A DNA stretch of 64,000 nucleotides from an uncultured Pelagibacteraceae bacterium (GTDB lineage Bacteria; Pseudomonadota; Alphaproteobacteria; Pelagibacterales; Pelagibacteraceae), in assembly GCA_902543405.1 (NCBI GenBank), contig CACBYC010000001.1:62001-126000 (forward strand). Reading direction: 5' to 3'. Positions 54,084 through 63,009 of this stretch are shown piece by piece (the stretch's first letter is position 1; each line of letters starts with the position of its first letter). Below the pieces are notes generated by a model. That model made no database searches. It had not been told where the DNA came from and saw only the letters and a program-made list of their open reading frames with translations. A program made the position numbers and the translations under genes.

Positions 54084-55346
54084 ATGGACAAATTTATTGT
54101 TAAGGGTCCTTGTAAAATAAAGGGTGAAATTTCAATTTCAGGCTCAAAAAATGCTGCCTTACCAATTTTGGCATCGACAATTTTATTCGAAAAAGAAGTC
54201 ATAGTAAAAAATTTACCTCGTGTGAAAGACATTGATACAATGATAAATCTTTTAAAATCTCTTGGTTCAGAAATAAAATTTAATAAAAATAGAAAAATTG
54301 TTAAAATAACAAAGAAAAAAAAGCAAAATTATTTTGCATCATATTCACTTGTTAGAACAATGAGAGCTGGAATATTAGTTTTAGGAGCACTTGTTGCCAA
54401 ACATCAAAAGTCTATTACTTCTTTACCTGGTGGCTGCCTTATAGGGGCAAGACCTGTAAATTATCATTTGAATGCGCTTAAAAAACTTGGAATGAAATAT
54501 GATATTAAGAAAGGCTATATTCATGCACATACGAAAAAAAAACTCAAAGGTGCAAAAATCAGATTTTCAAAAGTTAGTGTTGGAGCAACTGAAAATACAA
54601 TTATAGCTGCATGTTTAGCAAATGGAATTTCTGTTCTTAGAAACTGCGCGATTGAACCAGAAATAATTGATTTAATAAATTTTTTAAAATCAGGTGGTGC
54701 TAAAATAAAATTTATAGGCAAACGTACTTTGAAGATAGTAGGCGTTAAATCTTTAGAAAGCACAAGTTATTCTGTGATGTCAGATAGAATAGAAACAGGA
54801 ACTTTTTGTGTAGCAGCGTGCTTAACTGGAGGTAATCTTAAAATAAACAATTTTGATCCAAAAATTATTAAAACAGAATTATCATTACTAAAAAGAGTTG
54901 GAGCAAAAATTAAAGTAGCTAAAAAACAAATTCATATATCTGGTCCAAAAAAAATCAAAAACTTAACTAATTTAGTTACTAAAGAATATCCAAACTTTCC
55001 CACAGATTTACAAGCACAGTTTATGGTTCTACTTTGTAAGGCTAAAGGTAAAAGTTCAATAACTGAAAGTATTTTCGAAAATAGATTTATGCATGTAGCT
55101 GAATTAAGAAGATTAGGTGCTGAGATTATAATAAAAAAAAATAAGGCATTTATTTCAGGTGATACTAACTTTCAAGCTGCTGAATTAATGTCTAGTGACT
55201 TAAGAGCTTCGGTTGCATTAGTTTTAGCTGCAATAGTTGCCACAGGTTCGTCTACAATTAACAGAATTTATCACCTTGATAGAGGATATGAAAATATAGA
55301 GAATAAGCTAAGAAAAGTCGGGGTAAACATTCGACGTGTTAATTGA
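54084..55346 (+). CDS. murA: UDP-N-acetylglucosamine 1-carboxyvinyltransferase
   Basis: ISGSKNAALPILAST, LPGGCLIGARPVNYHL, YPNFPTDLQAQFM, DLRASVALVLAA. Confidence 0.95.
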   Translation: MDKFIVKGPCKIKGEISISGSKNAALPILASTILFEKEVIVKNLPRVKDIDTMINLLKSLGSEIKFNKNRKIVKITKKKKQNYFASYSLVRTMRAGILVLGALVAKHQKSITSLPGGCLIGARPVNYHLNALKKLGMKYDIKKGYIHAHTKKKLKGAKIRFSKVSVGATENTIIAACLANGISVLRNCAIEPEIIDLINFLKSGGAKIKFIGKRTLKIVGVKSLESTSYSVMSDRIETGTFCVAACLTGGNLKINNFDPKIIKTELSLLKRVGAKIKVAKKQIHISGPKKIKNLTNLVTKEYPNFPTDLQAQFMVLLCKAKGKSSITESIFENRFMHVAELRRLGAEIIIKKNKAFISGDTNFQAAELMSSDLRASVALVLAAIVATGSSTINRIYHLDRGYENIENKLRKVGVNIRRVN

Positions 55347-55753
55347 TGGAAAACCAGTATTTAAAAAAGATAATTGCACAAACTCCTGAAGATCTTCATA
55401 TCATTTCAGCTTGCTGCTCTGAGGGTAAAGTAAATATTGACGATGTTAAATATTTAGCTTCTAACAAAATTTTCCTAATTTCAATAGCAAGATTTAGTAA
55501 AGAAGAGGAAAATAAAAATAAATTAATAAATAGTATTATCAAATTTGAATTTATTAATTCGTCAAAATCTAAGAATATAGACCAAAATGACACTAATTTA
55601 ACATTAGAACTATTAACAATTGATATTTTTAAGAAAGGGGAGAATTTTGAAATAACTATGTTATTTTCGAAAAATAGAATTATAACTCTTGCCGCTGAAG
55701 TAATTGAAGTGACACTAGAGGATCAAAAAATAGCAAATGATAAAAATAATTAA
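55346..55753 (+). CDS. DUF2948-like protein between murA and hisD
   Basis: EDLHIISACCSEGKVNIDDVKYL; ATG at 55346 overlaps murA TGA. Confidence 0.65.
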   Translation: MENQYLKKIIAQTPEDLHIISACCSEGKVNIDDVKYLASNKIFLISIARFSKEEENKNKLINSIIKFEFINSSKSKNIDQNDTNLTLELLTIDIFKKGENFEITMLFSKNRIITLAAEVIEVTLEDQKIANDKNN

Positions 55754-57002
55754 TTGTAATAAAAAAAATTACTTAAATATTTTAACAAAATTTTTAGATC
55801 TAAGAAGGTCTGAAAAAAGAAATGAAAATAAAATAATATCTAAAATTTTAAAAGATATTAAGAACAATAAAAATAAAAGTCTTTTAAAATATGAGAAAAA
55901 ATTTAGTAAAAATAGTCAAATTAAGCCAAGTATTAATCAAATTAATAAAGCAATCAAATCTTTAGACCCCAAGATTAAAAGAGCTATAGATTTTGCTTAC
56001 ATACGGATACTCAAATTTCATTCTTTACAAAAAACTACAGATATCTTTTATAAAGATAATCTTAACAATAAAATTGAGTATAAATATTTACCAATTCAAT
56101 CGGTTGGTATTTATGTCCCAGCAAACTTACCATCAACTCTATTGATGAATGCTATACCAGCAAAAATTGCAGGTGTTAAAAGAATTGTACTAGCAAATCC
56201 AAAAAATAATGGAAAATTAAATCCTGCAGTTTTATATGCAGCAAAAAAATTAGGAATTAATGAAATTTATTCAATGGGAGGAGCACAAGCTATAGGTAGT
56301 TTGGCTTACATTCAAAAAGTAAATAAAATTGTTGGACCAGGCAATATCTTTGTTGCTGGAGCTAAAAGACAAGTTTTTGGAGATGTAGGTATTGAAGGAA
56401 TGGTTGCTGGCCCATCTGAAATAACAATATTAGCAGATAGCAAAACTAATTTAAATGAAGTTACTACATCTATGATTGGTCAAGCCGAACATGATTCAAA
56501 TTCTCAATGTATATTGATAACTAAAAATTCTAATTTGATTAACAAATTTAAGAAAGATTTAGAATTAAAATTAAAACAGATACCAAGACAAAGTATTGCC
56601 ACTAAAAGTATAAAAAGAAATGGACTAATTTTAAAAGTATATAATGATAGACAAATTATTGATGCAATTAATGAGATAGCTCCTGAACACTTAGAAATAA
56701 ATGTCGGCAATTATAAAAAGTATAAAGATAAAATTGTTAATGCAGGAAGTATTTGTATAGGAAAATATTCTCCTATGGCATTAAGCGACTATGCTGTTGG
56801 GACAAATCATGTATTACCAACTAATGCGTCAGCTAAATTTTCATCAGGGTTAAGTTTAAGTGAATTTTATAAAAAAATTAGCCTTATAACTCTCTCAAAA
56901 AAAGGTGTTGAGAAAATAGGAGAATACGCTACACATCTCGCTGAGTATGAAGAATTAAAAGGTCATGCTTTGAGTATAAAATCTAGAATAAATAAGGAGT
57001 AA
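55737..57002 (+). CDS. hisD: Histidinol dehydrogenase
   Basis: VGIYVPANLPSTLLMNAIPAKIAGVKRIV, GGAQAIGSLAY, GPGNIFVAGAKRQVFGDVGIEGMVAGPSEI. Confidence 0.95.
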   Translation: MIKIINCNKKNYLNILTKFLDLRRSEKRNENKIISKILKDIKNNKNKSLLKYEKKFSKNSQIKPSINQINKAIKSLDPKIKRAIDFAYIRILKFHSLQKTTDIFYKDNLNNKIEYKYLPIQSVGIYVPANLPSTLLMNAIPAKIAGVKRIVLANPKNNGKLNPAVLYAAKKLGINEIYSMGGAQAIGSLAYIQKVNKIVGPGNIFVAGAKRQVFGDVGIEGMVAGPSEITILADSKTNLNEVTTSMIGQAEHDSNSQCILITKNSNLINKFKKDLELKLKQIPRQSIATKSIKRNGLILKVYNDRQIIDAINEIAPEHLEINVGNYKKYKDKIVNAGSICIGKYSPMALSDYAVGTNHVLPTNASAKFSSGLSLSEFYKKISLITLSKKGVEKIGEYATHLAEYEELKGHALSIKSRINKE

Positions 57003-57008
57003 CAAAAT

Positions 57009-57224
57009 TTGTCAAAACAAGATTTATTGGAATTTAAAGGTAAAGTGATCGATTTATTGCCTAATGCGATGTTCCGAGTAAAGCTTGAAAATAATCATAT
57101 TGTTACAGCTCACACAGCTGGAAAGTTGAGGAAGAATAGGATTAGAGTTCTTCAAGGTGATAATGTAACAGTGGAGGTAACACCTTATGATTTGACAAAA
57201 GGAAGAATTATTTTTAGGTTTTAA
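57009..57224 (+). CDS. infA: Translation initiation factor IF-1 (TTG start)
   Basis: [71 protein letters not shown] upstream. Confidence 0.94.
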   Translation: MSKQDLLEFKGKVIDLLPNAMFRVKLENNHIVTAHTAGKLRKNRIRVLQGDNVTVEVTPYDLTKGRIIFRF

Positions 57225-57229
57225 ATAAT

Positions 57230-57305
57230 GGCTTCGTAGCTCAGTTGGTAGAGCAGAGCCCTGAAAAGGCTTGTGTCGCTGGTTCGAGTCCCGCCGAAGC
57301 CACCA
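57230..57305 (+). tRNA. tRNA-Phe (anticodon GAA), CCA encoded
   Basis: GGCTTCGTAGCTCAGTTGGTAGAGCAGAGCCCTGAAAAGGCTTGTGTCGCTGGTTCGAGTCCCGCCGAAGCCACCA. Confidence 0.96.
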
Positions 57306-57423
57306 TTTAAGAAATAAAACCTTGTAGCAAAAATGCTTGCATTCAATTTTAAAATCTAATAACTATCCCGCTAGCTGAAGTTTAGCTAAGTTTAATATAA
57401 TAAAGAAAGAGTAAAAGAAAAGT

Positions 57424-57636
57424 ATGAGTACATTAAAAGGAAAAGTAAAGTGGTTCAACGGTAAGAAGGGCTACGGGTTTATAGAAAGAGAAGACGGAGA
57501 AAAAGATTGTTTCGTTCATGCAAGCGCAGTTCGTGAAGCAGGACTTCGTTTTTTGAATGAGAACGACGCTGTAGAATTTGAAATTCAGGATGGAGACAAA
57601 GGTCCAAGCGCAGTGAATTTAAAGAAAACTTCTTAA
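57424..57636 (+). CDS. cspA: Cold-shock domain protein
   Basis: [31 protein letters not shown]. Confidence 0.95.
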   Translation: MSTLKGKVKWFNGKKGYGFIEREDGEKDCFVHASAVREAGLRFLNENDAVEFEIQDGDKGPSAVNLKKTS

Positions 57637-57657
57637 AATTTATTTCATTTAAAATTT

Positions 57658-57702
57658 TGTATAGGAATAAAAGTAGGTAAACCCTATGAATATTCCTATA
57701 CA
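57658..57702 (+). ncRNA. Candidate structured RNA / hairpin downstream of cspA
   Basis: TGTATAGGAAT-AAAAG-TAGG-TAAAC-CCTA-TGAAT-ATTCCTATACA: 11-bp lower stem, 5x5 internal loop, 4-bp upper stem. Confidence 0.45.
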
Positions 57703-57712
57703 ATACATACTT

Positions 57713-57732
57713 GCATTTTAAGTCTAAAATGC
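57713..57732 (+). promoter_or_regulatory. Second hairpin downstream of cspA
   Basis: Perfect 8-bp inverted repeat GCATTTTA-AGTC-TAAAATGC. Confidence 0.4.
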
Positions 57733-57867
57733 TATTTAACCTCCATGATTAAAAATAGTAAAAATTTCGTATCTCACAAAAGACATCATTTTCATGCTGG
57801 CTTGCAGCTAGCTATTTAACTATTTTAAAATTTAAATTTAACTCTAATTAGTATAAAACAACAACAG

Positions 57868-57942
57868 GCCCTGGTGGTGAAATGGTTATCACGAAAGTTT
57901 GTGGAACTTTAGTTTTTGGTTCAATTCCAAGCCAGGGTACCA
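57868..57942 (+). tRNA. tRNA-His (anticodon GTG), CCA encoded, A73, G1-U72
   Basis: GCCCTGGTGGTGAAATGGTTATCACGAAAGTTTGTGGAACTTTAGTTTTTGGTTCAATTCCAAGCCAGGGTACCA folds as cloverleaf. Confidence 0.94.
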
Positions 57943-57946
57943 AAAA

Positions 57947-59341
57947 ATGAATAAAGAAAATAAATTAATACCTGGGTTGCCCTCAGGATTTGAAGATCGT
58001 TGGGATAAAAAACTTCTTCTCAAAAAAAAGCTGTTAACAGTAATTGAGAATAATTTTATTAAGTATGGTGCTGAACCACTCGAAACACCATCGTTCGAAA
58101 TAAGTGAAAATATAGGATCTTTTATAGCAGAAGATGAAGCTAATCCTATGTCTGATGTATTTTCATTTAAAGATGGAGATAAAAGTATTACTCTTCGATA
58201 TGACTTATCTAGTCCTCTAGCAAGATTTGTTGCTCAAAATAATCAAGAATTACCATCAATTTATAAAAGGTATGCTATTCAAAATGTATTTCGTAACGAA
58301 AAGGCAGGCAATGGAAGATATAGAGAATTTCTGCAGGCAGATTTTGATATTGTAGGAAATGTTAGTTCATCACAAGCTAACGCTGAACTTTGTAATTTAA
58401 TTTCAGCAACACTTTTAGAATGTGGATTAAAGAAAGATCAGTTTACGATCAATGTAAGTAACAGAAAAATTGTTCAAGGTTTACTAGATGAATTACAAAT
58501 AACTAAGGAAAAACAATTAAAAGTTATTAGGGCAATTGATAAACTTGATAAGCCTGGATTTGGAATAAAAGGTGTAGAAGACCTTTTGAGAAAGGAAAGA
58601 AAAGATACTAGTGGTGCTATAACAAAAGGTGCAGACTTAAATGATAAGCAGGTTTCTAAAATATTAGATTATTTAAAAATTAAAGATTTAAATGAACTGA
58701 AACAAAATCTAAAAAATTCATTATCGCAAGAAGGAATCAAGGAATTAGAAGACTTTTTTGAGGTCCTTGGATATGGATTAAACTTAGATCAAGTCAAAAC
58801 CAACTTCACAATTGTCAGAGGCTTAGCGTATTATTCTGATTTTATAGTTGAAACTAATTTAAATTTTAAAGTTACAAATAGTAAAGGTAAAGAGGTAGAT
58901 ATTGGTAGTATTTGTTCAGGTGGAGCTTATGCAAAACTTATATCAAGATTTAAAGGAGTTGATATTCCGGGTACAGGTATAAGTTTTGGTGTAGATAGAC
59001 TTTTGTTTGCATTAATGCAATTAGATCAGTTTCAATTAGACGAACAAAAACCAGTTTTAGTATGTGTGATGGATCAAAAATACTTAAAAAACTACTACGA
59101 AATTTTAGATCTTTTAAGACAAAACAATATTAATTCAGAAATATTTTTAGATACTAAAAAAAATCTTGGTAAGCAGCTTACTTTTGCTAACAAACGCCAA
59201 TTACCAGTTGCAGTAATCTGTGGAGAAAATGAATTTAAAGATAATACAGTGACCATTAAAAATTTAAAAGGTGCAAAGGGTGAGAACAACAAAACAATTC
59301 CTATGAAAGATTTAATCGATGAAGTCAAAAAACTTATCTGA
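57947..59341 (+). CDS. hisS: Histidyl-tRNA synthetase
   Basis: LPSGFEDRWDKKLLLKKKLLTVIENNF, LRYDLSSPLARFVAQN, GISFGVDRLLFAL; start moved from 57899 (inside tRNA-His) to 57947. Confidence 0.92.
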   Translation: MNKENKLIPGLPSGFEDRWDKKLLLKKKLLTVIENNFIKYGAEPLETPSFEISENIGSFIAEDEANPMSDVFSFKDGDKSITLRYDLSSPLARFVAQNNQELPSIYKRYAIQNVFRNEKAGNGRYREFLQADFDIVGNVSSSQANAELCNLISATLLECGLKKDQFTINVSNRKIVQGLLDELQITKEKQLKVIRAIDKLDKPGFGIKGVEDLLRKERKDTSGAITKGADLNDKQVSKILDYLKIKDLNELKQNLKNSLSQEGIKELEDFFEVLGYGLNLDQVKTNFTIVRGLAYYSDFIVETNLNFKVTNSKGKEVDIGSICSGGAYAKLISRFKGVDIPGTGISFGVDRLLFALMQLDQFQLDEQKPVLVCVMDQKYLKNYYEILDLLRQNNINSEIFLDTKKNLGKQLTFANKRQLPVAVICGENEFKDNTVTIKNLKGAKGENNKTIPMKDLIDEVKKLI

Positions 59342-60368
59342 AAATATACTCAAATCTTTAAAATCAAGTGGATTTGATTACATAGATTTAGATACAGTAA
59401 TTCCAACCAATTTAATTCTTGAGAGATCTGGGGAGTCATTTAGAAGTTTAATTTTTTCATTTATAGATCAGAATGGAAAGGAAATTTGTTTAAGACCTGA
59501 CTTAACTATTGCCTCTTGTATCAAATATCTTAATCAAAAAAAAAAGAGTTATTCAAAAGTATATTATAATGGTCAAGCTTTCAGAAAAGTTCAGAAAAAA
59601 AATGACAAAATTATAAGAGATCAGATAGGTTTTGAGATCATAGGATCAAAAGATGAAAAGAGAGATGACAGGCAAATAATAAATACTGGTATTAAAGTTT
59701 TAAATAAATTTAGATATAAGTCTGGGAGTATAACAATTGGAAATGTAGAAATTTTTCACTTGTTGATAAACAAATTAGATATTCCAAAAAGGTGGAAACT
59801 TAGATTGCAAAGACATTTTTGGAGAGAAAGTTATTTTAATGAATTATTGAGACGACTAGAGACAAATTCAGATGTTGATGAAACTATCGTTGAGTTGGAT
59901 AAAAAAAGATTTTTTAAAATGTTTAAACAAAACCAAAACAGAAATATAGCAGGACGTTCCTTAAGAGAAATATTAATCAGATTTGATAATAAAATTAAAG
60001 ATCCTAGAAGACAAATAAAAGGTCAAAATGTAGTAAAGATTATAAGGGAATACTTAAAAATTAACTGCAAAATGAGTAACGCAGCAACTATTCTTAATGC
60101 TTTTTTTAAAAAAAATAAAATTAATCTAACTGTTGGAAAAAATTATTTTCCAATCGCAAAAGATAAGGTTTCAAAATTAAATGTAAATTTTTCATCTTCT
60201 TTTGGAAGACATTTGGAATATTACACTGGGATGGTATTTAAAATTACGATAAATTCAAACTCTAGAAAAATTCAAGTTAATGGAGGTCGTTATGACAATC
60301 TTATTTCTGATTTAGGATCTTCAAAAAAAATCCCAGCAGTTGGAGGCGCAATAAGTTTAAATGATTAA
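59319..60368 (+). CDS. hisZ: ATP phosphoribosyltransferase regulatory subunit
   Basis: Class II aaRS-like paralog (CLRPDLTIASCIKYL, YYNGQAFRKVQKKNDK) between hisS and hisG. Confidence 0.85.
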   Translation: MKSKNLSENILKSLKSSGFDYIDLDTVIPTNLILERSGESFRSLIFSFIDQNGKEICLRPDLTIASCIKYLNQKKKSYSKVYYNGQAFRKVQKKNDKIIRDQIGFEIIGSKDEKRDDRQIINTGIKVLNKFRYKSGSITIGNVEIFHLLINKLDIPKRWKLRLQRHFWRESYFNELLRRLETNSDVDETIVELDKKRFFKMFKQNQNRNIAGRSLREILIRFDNKIKDPRRQIKGQNVVKIIREYLKINCKMSNAATILNAFFKKNKINLTVGKNYFPIAKDKVSKLNVNFSSSFGRHLEYYTGMVFKITINSNSRKIQVNGGRYDNLISDLGSSKKIPAVGGAISLND

Positions 60369-61038
60369 AATTGGTATTCCAAGCAAGGGTCGATTAAGAA
60401 AGGATACCTTAAATATATTTAAAAGTAAAAAGCTAAGAATTCTATCAGAAAGAGGCGATAGGGATCTCTTTGGATATATTAAAGGAAATAAAAATATTAA
60501 AATTATTTATCTTCATGCGAGAGAGATCATAGAAAGATTGGGTGATGGATCTCTAGATATTGGTTTTTCAGGATATGATTTATTAAAAGAGGGTGAATTA
60601 AATATACAAAACAAAGTCACTATTGCTAAAAAGTTAGAGTATGGACATGCAACTTTAGTATTAGCTGTGCCAGACGAGTGGATTGATATTCAGACACTAG
60701 CTGATTTAGAGGAAATTTCATTTGATTTTAAAGATAAAAAGAAAAGTAGAATGAGAGTTGCAACAAAATATCCAAATCTAACTAGAGAGTTTTTATTCTC
60801 AAAAGGTGTAACTCAATTTAAATTAGTCCCATCTCTTGGGGCAACAGAGGTATATCCATTTACTGGTTCATCAGAAATTTTATCAGATATAACTAGTACA
60901 GGTGAAACTTTACGTGCGAATAATTTAAGAGTCTTAAAAGATGGAAATATTCTTAAAAGTACTGCAATTTTAATGTTTAATAAAAAATTGAGTAACAAAA
61001 AAGGTTTGAAGAAAATTTTAAACTTGCTTAGCTCTTAA
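60361..61038 (+). CDS. hisG: ATP phosphoribosyltransferase, short form
   Basis: IGIPSKGRLRKDTLNIF, DGSLDIGFSGYDLL, PFTGSSEILSDITSTGETLRANNLRVL. Confidence 0.93.
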   Translation: MIKIGIPSKGRLRKDTLNIFKSKKLRILSERGDRDLFGYIKGNKNIKIIYLHAREIIERLGDGSLDIGFSGYDLLKEGELNIQNKVTIAKKLEYGHATLVLAVPDEWIDIQTLADLEEISFDFKDKKKSRMRVATKYPNLTREFLFSKGVTQFKLVPSLGATEVYPFTGSSEILSDITSTGETLRANNLRVLKDGNILKSTAILMFNKKLSNKKGLKKILNLLSS

Positions 61039-61060
61039 CTCTCACTATTATCTTAAATTT

Positions 61061-62158
61061 ATGGATACGATTCTATTGATAATCTTACTTTTATTGCTTG
61101 GTGCAACTCTAGGAGTTTTATACCTAAATTTAAGGACAAAACCCAAAGAAGAGACTGAGAATAAAGAAGTTGAGGAAATAGCAAATTTAAAGTCAGAAAT
61201 CGTTTCTTTAAAAGAAACTTTAAATAATACTATTAATAATTCATTAGGCTCAATGTCTACTTCATTTAATAATCTTTCTACAGGTGTCACTAAAGATATG
61301 ACAGAAGCTTTAACTAAAGTAGATGAAAAAGTTGGTAATTTTAACCAACAAGTACAGTTATTGAATCAGAGCCAAGAGGGTATTAGTAAAATTTTAGCAG
61401 GGGTTAAAAAATATGGAACACTTGCTGAATTTAGTTTGGATGCTTTAATTAAAGATTTATTACCAGCCTCTCAATTCATGACTAATGTTAAAATGAAAGA
61501 GGATACAAGTGAAAACGTTGAATTTGCAATTAAACTTCAAGGTGATGTCATGGTTCCACTAGACTCCCATTTCCCAGTTGAAAAATTTAAGGCAATTACT
61601 GATGGTTATGATTCAGATGATAAACGAGCTGTTGCGGATGCAAGAGCAAAATTAGCATCAGCCTTCAAAACTAAAGCTAAAAGTGTAAATGAAAAATACA
61701 TAGTCCCACCAAAAACTACCGATTTTGCTATCGTTTATGCACCAACTGAGAGTTTATATAAAGAATTGACTGAGTATCAAGATCCAAGCACAAAAGAATT
61801 ATTAACTCAAGAATTAATGAGGAAACACAAAATTGTAATTTGTGGACCAAACACTTTATCTGCTTACCTGCAGTCTTTGCACATGGGTTTTCAATCGCTC
61901 AAAGTCCAAAAGGGAGCAACTGAAATATATACTCATTTAAAAACTATTAGCACACGGTTTTCAAGACACTTTGACAATATTATAGTCTTGAATAAAAAAC
62001 TAGAAGAGGCAATTGCTGTTGTTAATAAGTTTGGAATGGATGCAAGATCTATTACGAGAACTTTGGAAAACATAAAAGATCCAGAGCAGTTCGAAAAAGC
62101 TCTTAAAACAGACAATGTAGAAAAACTTGAAGATCTTCCTAGACAAGCCAAAAAATAA
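61061..62158 (+). CDS. rmuC: RmuC-family DNA recombination protein
   Basis: N-terminal TM plus coiled coil, then VMVPLDSHFPVEKFKAI, AFKTKAKSVNEKYIVPPKTTDFAIVYAPTESLY. Confidence 0.9.
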   Translation: MDTILLIILLLLLGATLGVLYLNLRTKPKEETENKEVEEIANLKSEIVSLKETLNNTINNSLGSMSTSFNNLSTGVTKDMTEALTKVDEKVGNFNQQVQLLNQSQEGISKILAGVKKYGTLAEFSLDALIKDLLPASQFMTNVKMKEDTSENVEFAIKLQGDVMVPLDSHFPVEKFKAITDGYDSDDKRAVADARAKLASAFKTKAKSVNEKYIVPPKTTDFAIVYAPTESLYKELTEYQDPSTKELLTQELMRKHKIVICGPNTLSAYLQSLHMGFQSLKVQKGATEIYTHLKTISTRFSRHFDNIIVLNKKLEEAIAVVNKFGMDARSITRTLENIKDPEQFEKALKTDNVEKLEDLPRQAKK

Positions 62159-62194
62159 ATTTAATTTAAATTTAATTTCTCATATAAGAAATGC

Positions 62195-62881
62195 ATGAAA
62201 TGGAAAAATAAATTTAATTATCCAAAGTCCACAAGGTCAATTGAGGATGGTTATAGGAAATACTTTTTAGGAGAGGAAAAACTTCCAAGCGTAACAACAA
62301 TTTTAAGCGCTACCAAATCTGAGGAAGAAAAAGCTGCTTTAGCGAACTGGAGGGAAAGGGTAGGCTTTAAAGAAGCTAATAGAATTAAAACAGAAGCATC
62401 TTCAAGAGGTACATCAATGCACTCATATATAGAGGATTACTTAAGAGGACGTATCAATGAAAGTTTTTTTGAAAGTAATGAACAATATAAAAATATGGCC
62501 AAAGAAATAATTGAAAATGGTATAGATAATAAATTAGATGAAATTTATGGAATTGAAGAAACGTTGTATTATCCTGAACAATATGCAGGCACAGCTGACT
62601 TAATTGGTGTTTATCAGGGAAATGATGTTGTAATCGATTTTAAACAAAGTAATAAACCGAAAAAAACAGATTATATTCAAGATTATTTTTTACAACTTGG
62701 AGCATATACTCTAGCTCATGACGTTGTTTATGGAACAAAGATGAAAGCTGGGATAATTTTACTTTGTACAAAAGATATTTTGTTTCAGGAATTTAAAATA
62801 GAAGGTGCAGAATTAGAGATGTATCAAAATTTATTCTTAGGCAGAGTCAAAAAATTTTATGAGATGAATAATATAGCTTGA
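62195..62881 (+). CDS. PD-(D/E)XK superfamily nuclease (MGME1/phage-exonuclease-like)
   Basis: LPSVTTILSAT, GTSMHSYIEDYLRG, YAGTADLIGVYQGNDVVIDFKQSNKP, DYFLQLGAYTLAHD (RecB-like motifs). Confidence 0.78.
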   Translation: MKWKNKFNYPKSTRSIEDGYRKYFLGEEKLPSVTTILSATKSEEEKAALANWRERVGFKEANRIKTEASSRGTSMHSYIEDYLRGRINESFFESNEQYKNMAKEIIENGIDNKLDEIYGIEETLYYPEQYAGTADLIGVYQGNDVVIDFKQSNKPKKTDYIQDYFLQLGAYTLAHDVVYGTKMKAGIILLCTKDILFQEFKIEGAELEMYQNLFLGRVKKFYEMNNIA

Positions 62882-63009
62882 CTTTAACAGACCATTTCAT
62901 AGAAGAGATAAAACTAACTAGAAGCTACTTGTTTAGATGCAACGGTTTAGTCCTAAAAAACTTTCCAAAAACCCATCAAAACTTAGCTAATTTAAGGTTA
63001 AAAATATGA
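62878..63009 (+). CDS. 43-codon coupled small ORF (TTG start)
   Basis: MTLTDHFIEEIKLTRSYLFRCNGLVLKNFPKTHQNLANLRLKI*; TTGA junction with upstream stop and ATGA junction with downstream start; not in ORF track. Confidence 0.45.
   Translation: MTLTDHFIEEIKLTRSYLFRCNGLVLKNFPKTHQNLANLRLKI

Noticed and set aside
57899-57946. Listed hisS N-terminus MWNFSFWFNSKPGYQK
   Set aside because: Lies inside tRNA-His; hisS start at 57947 gives a normal HisRS N-terminus.
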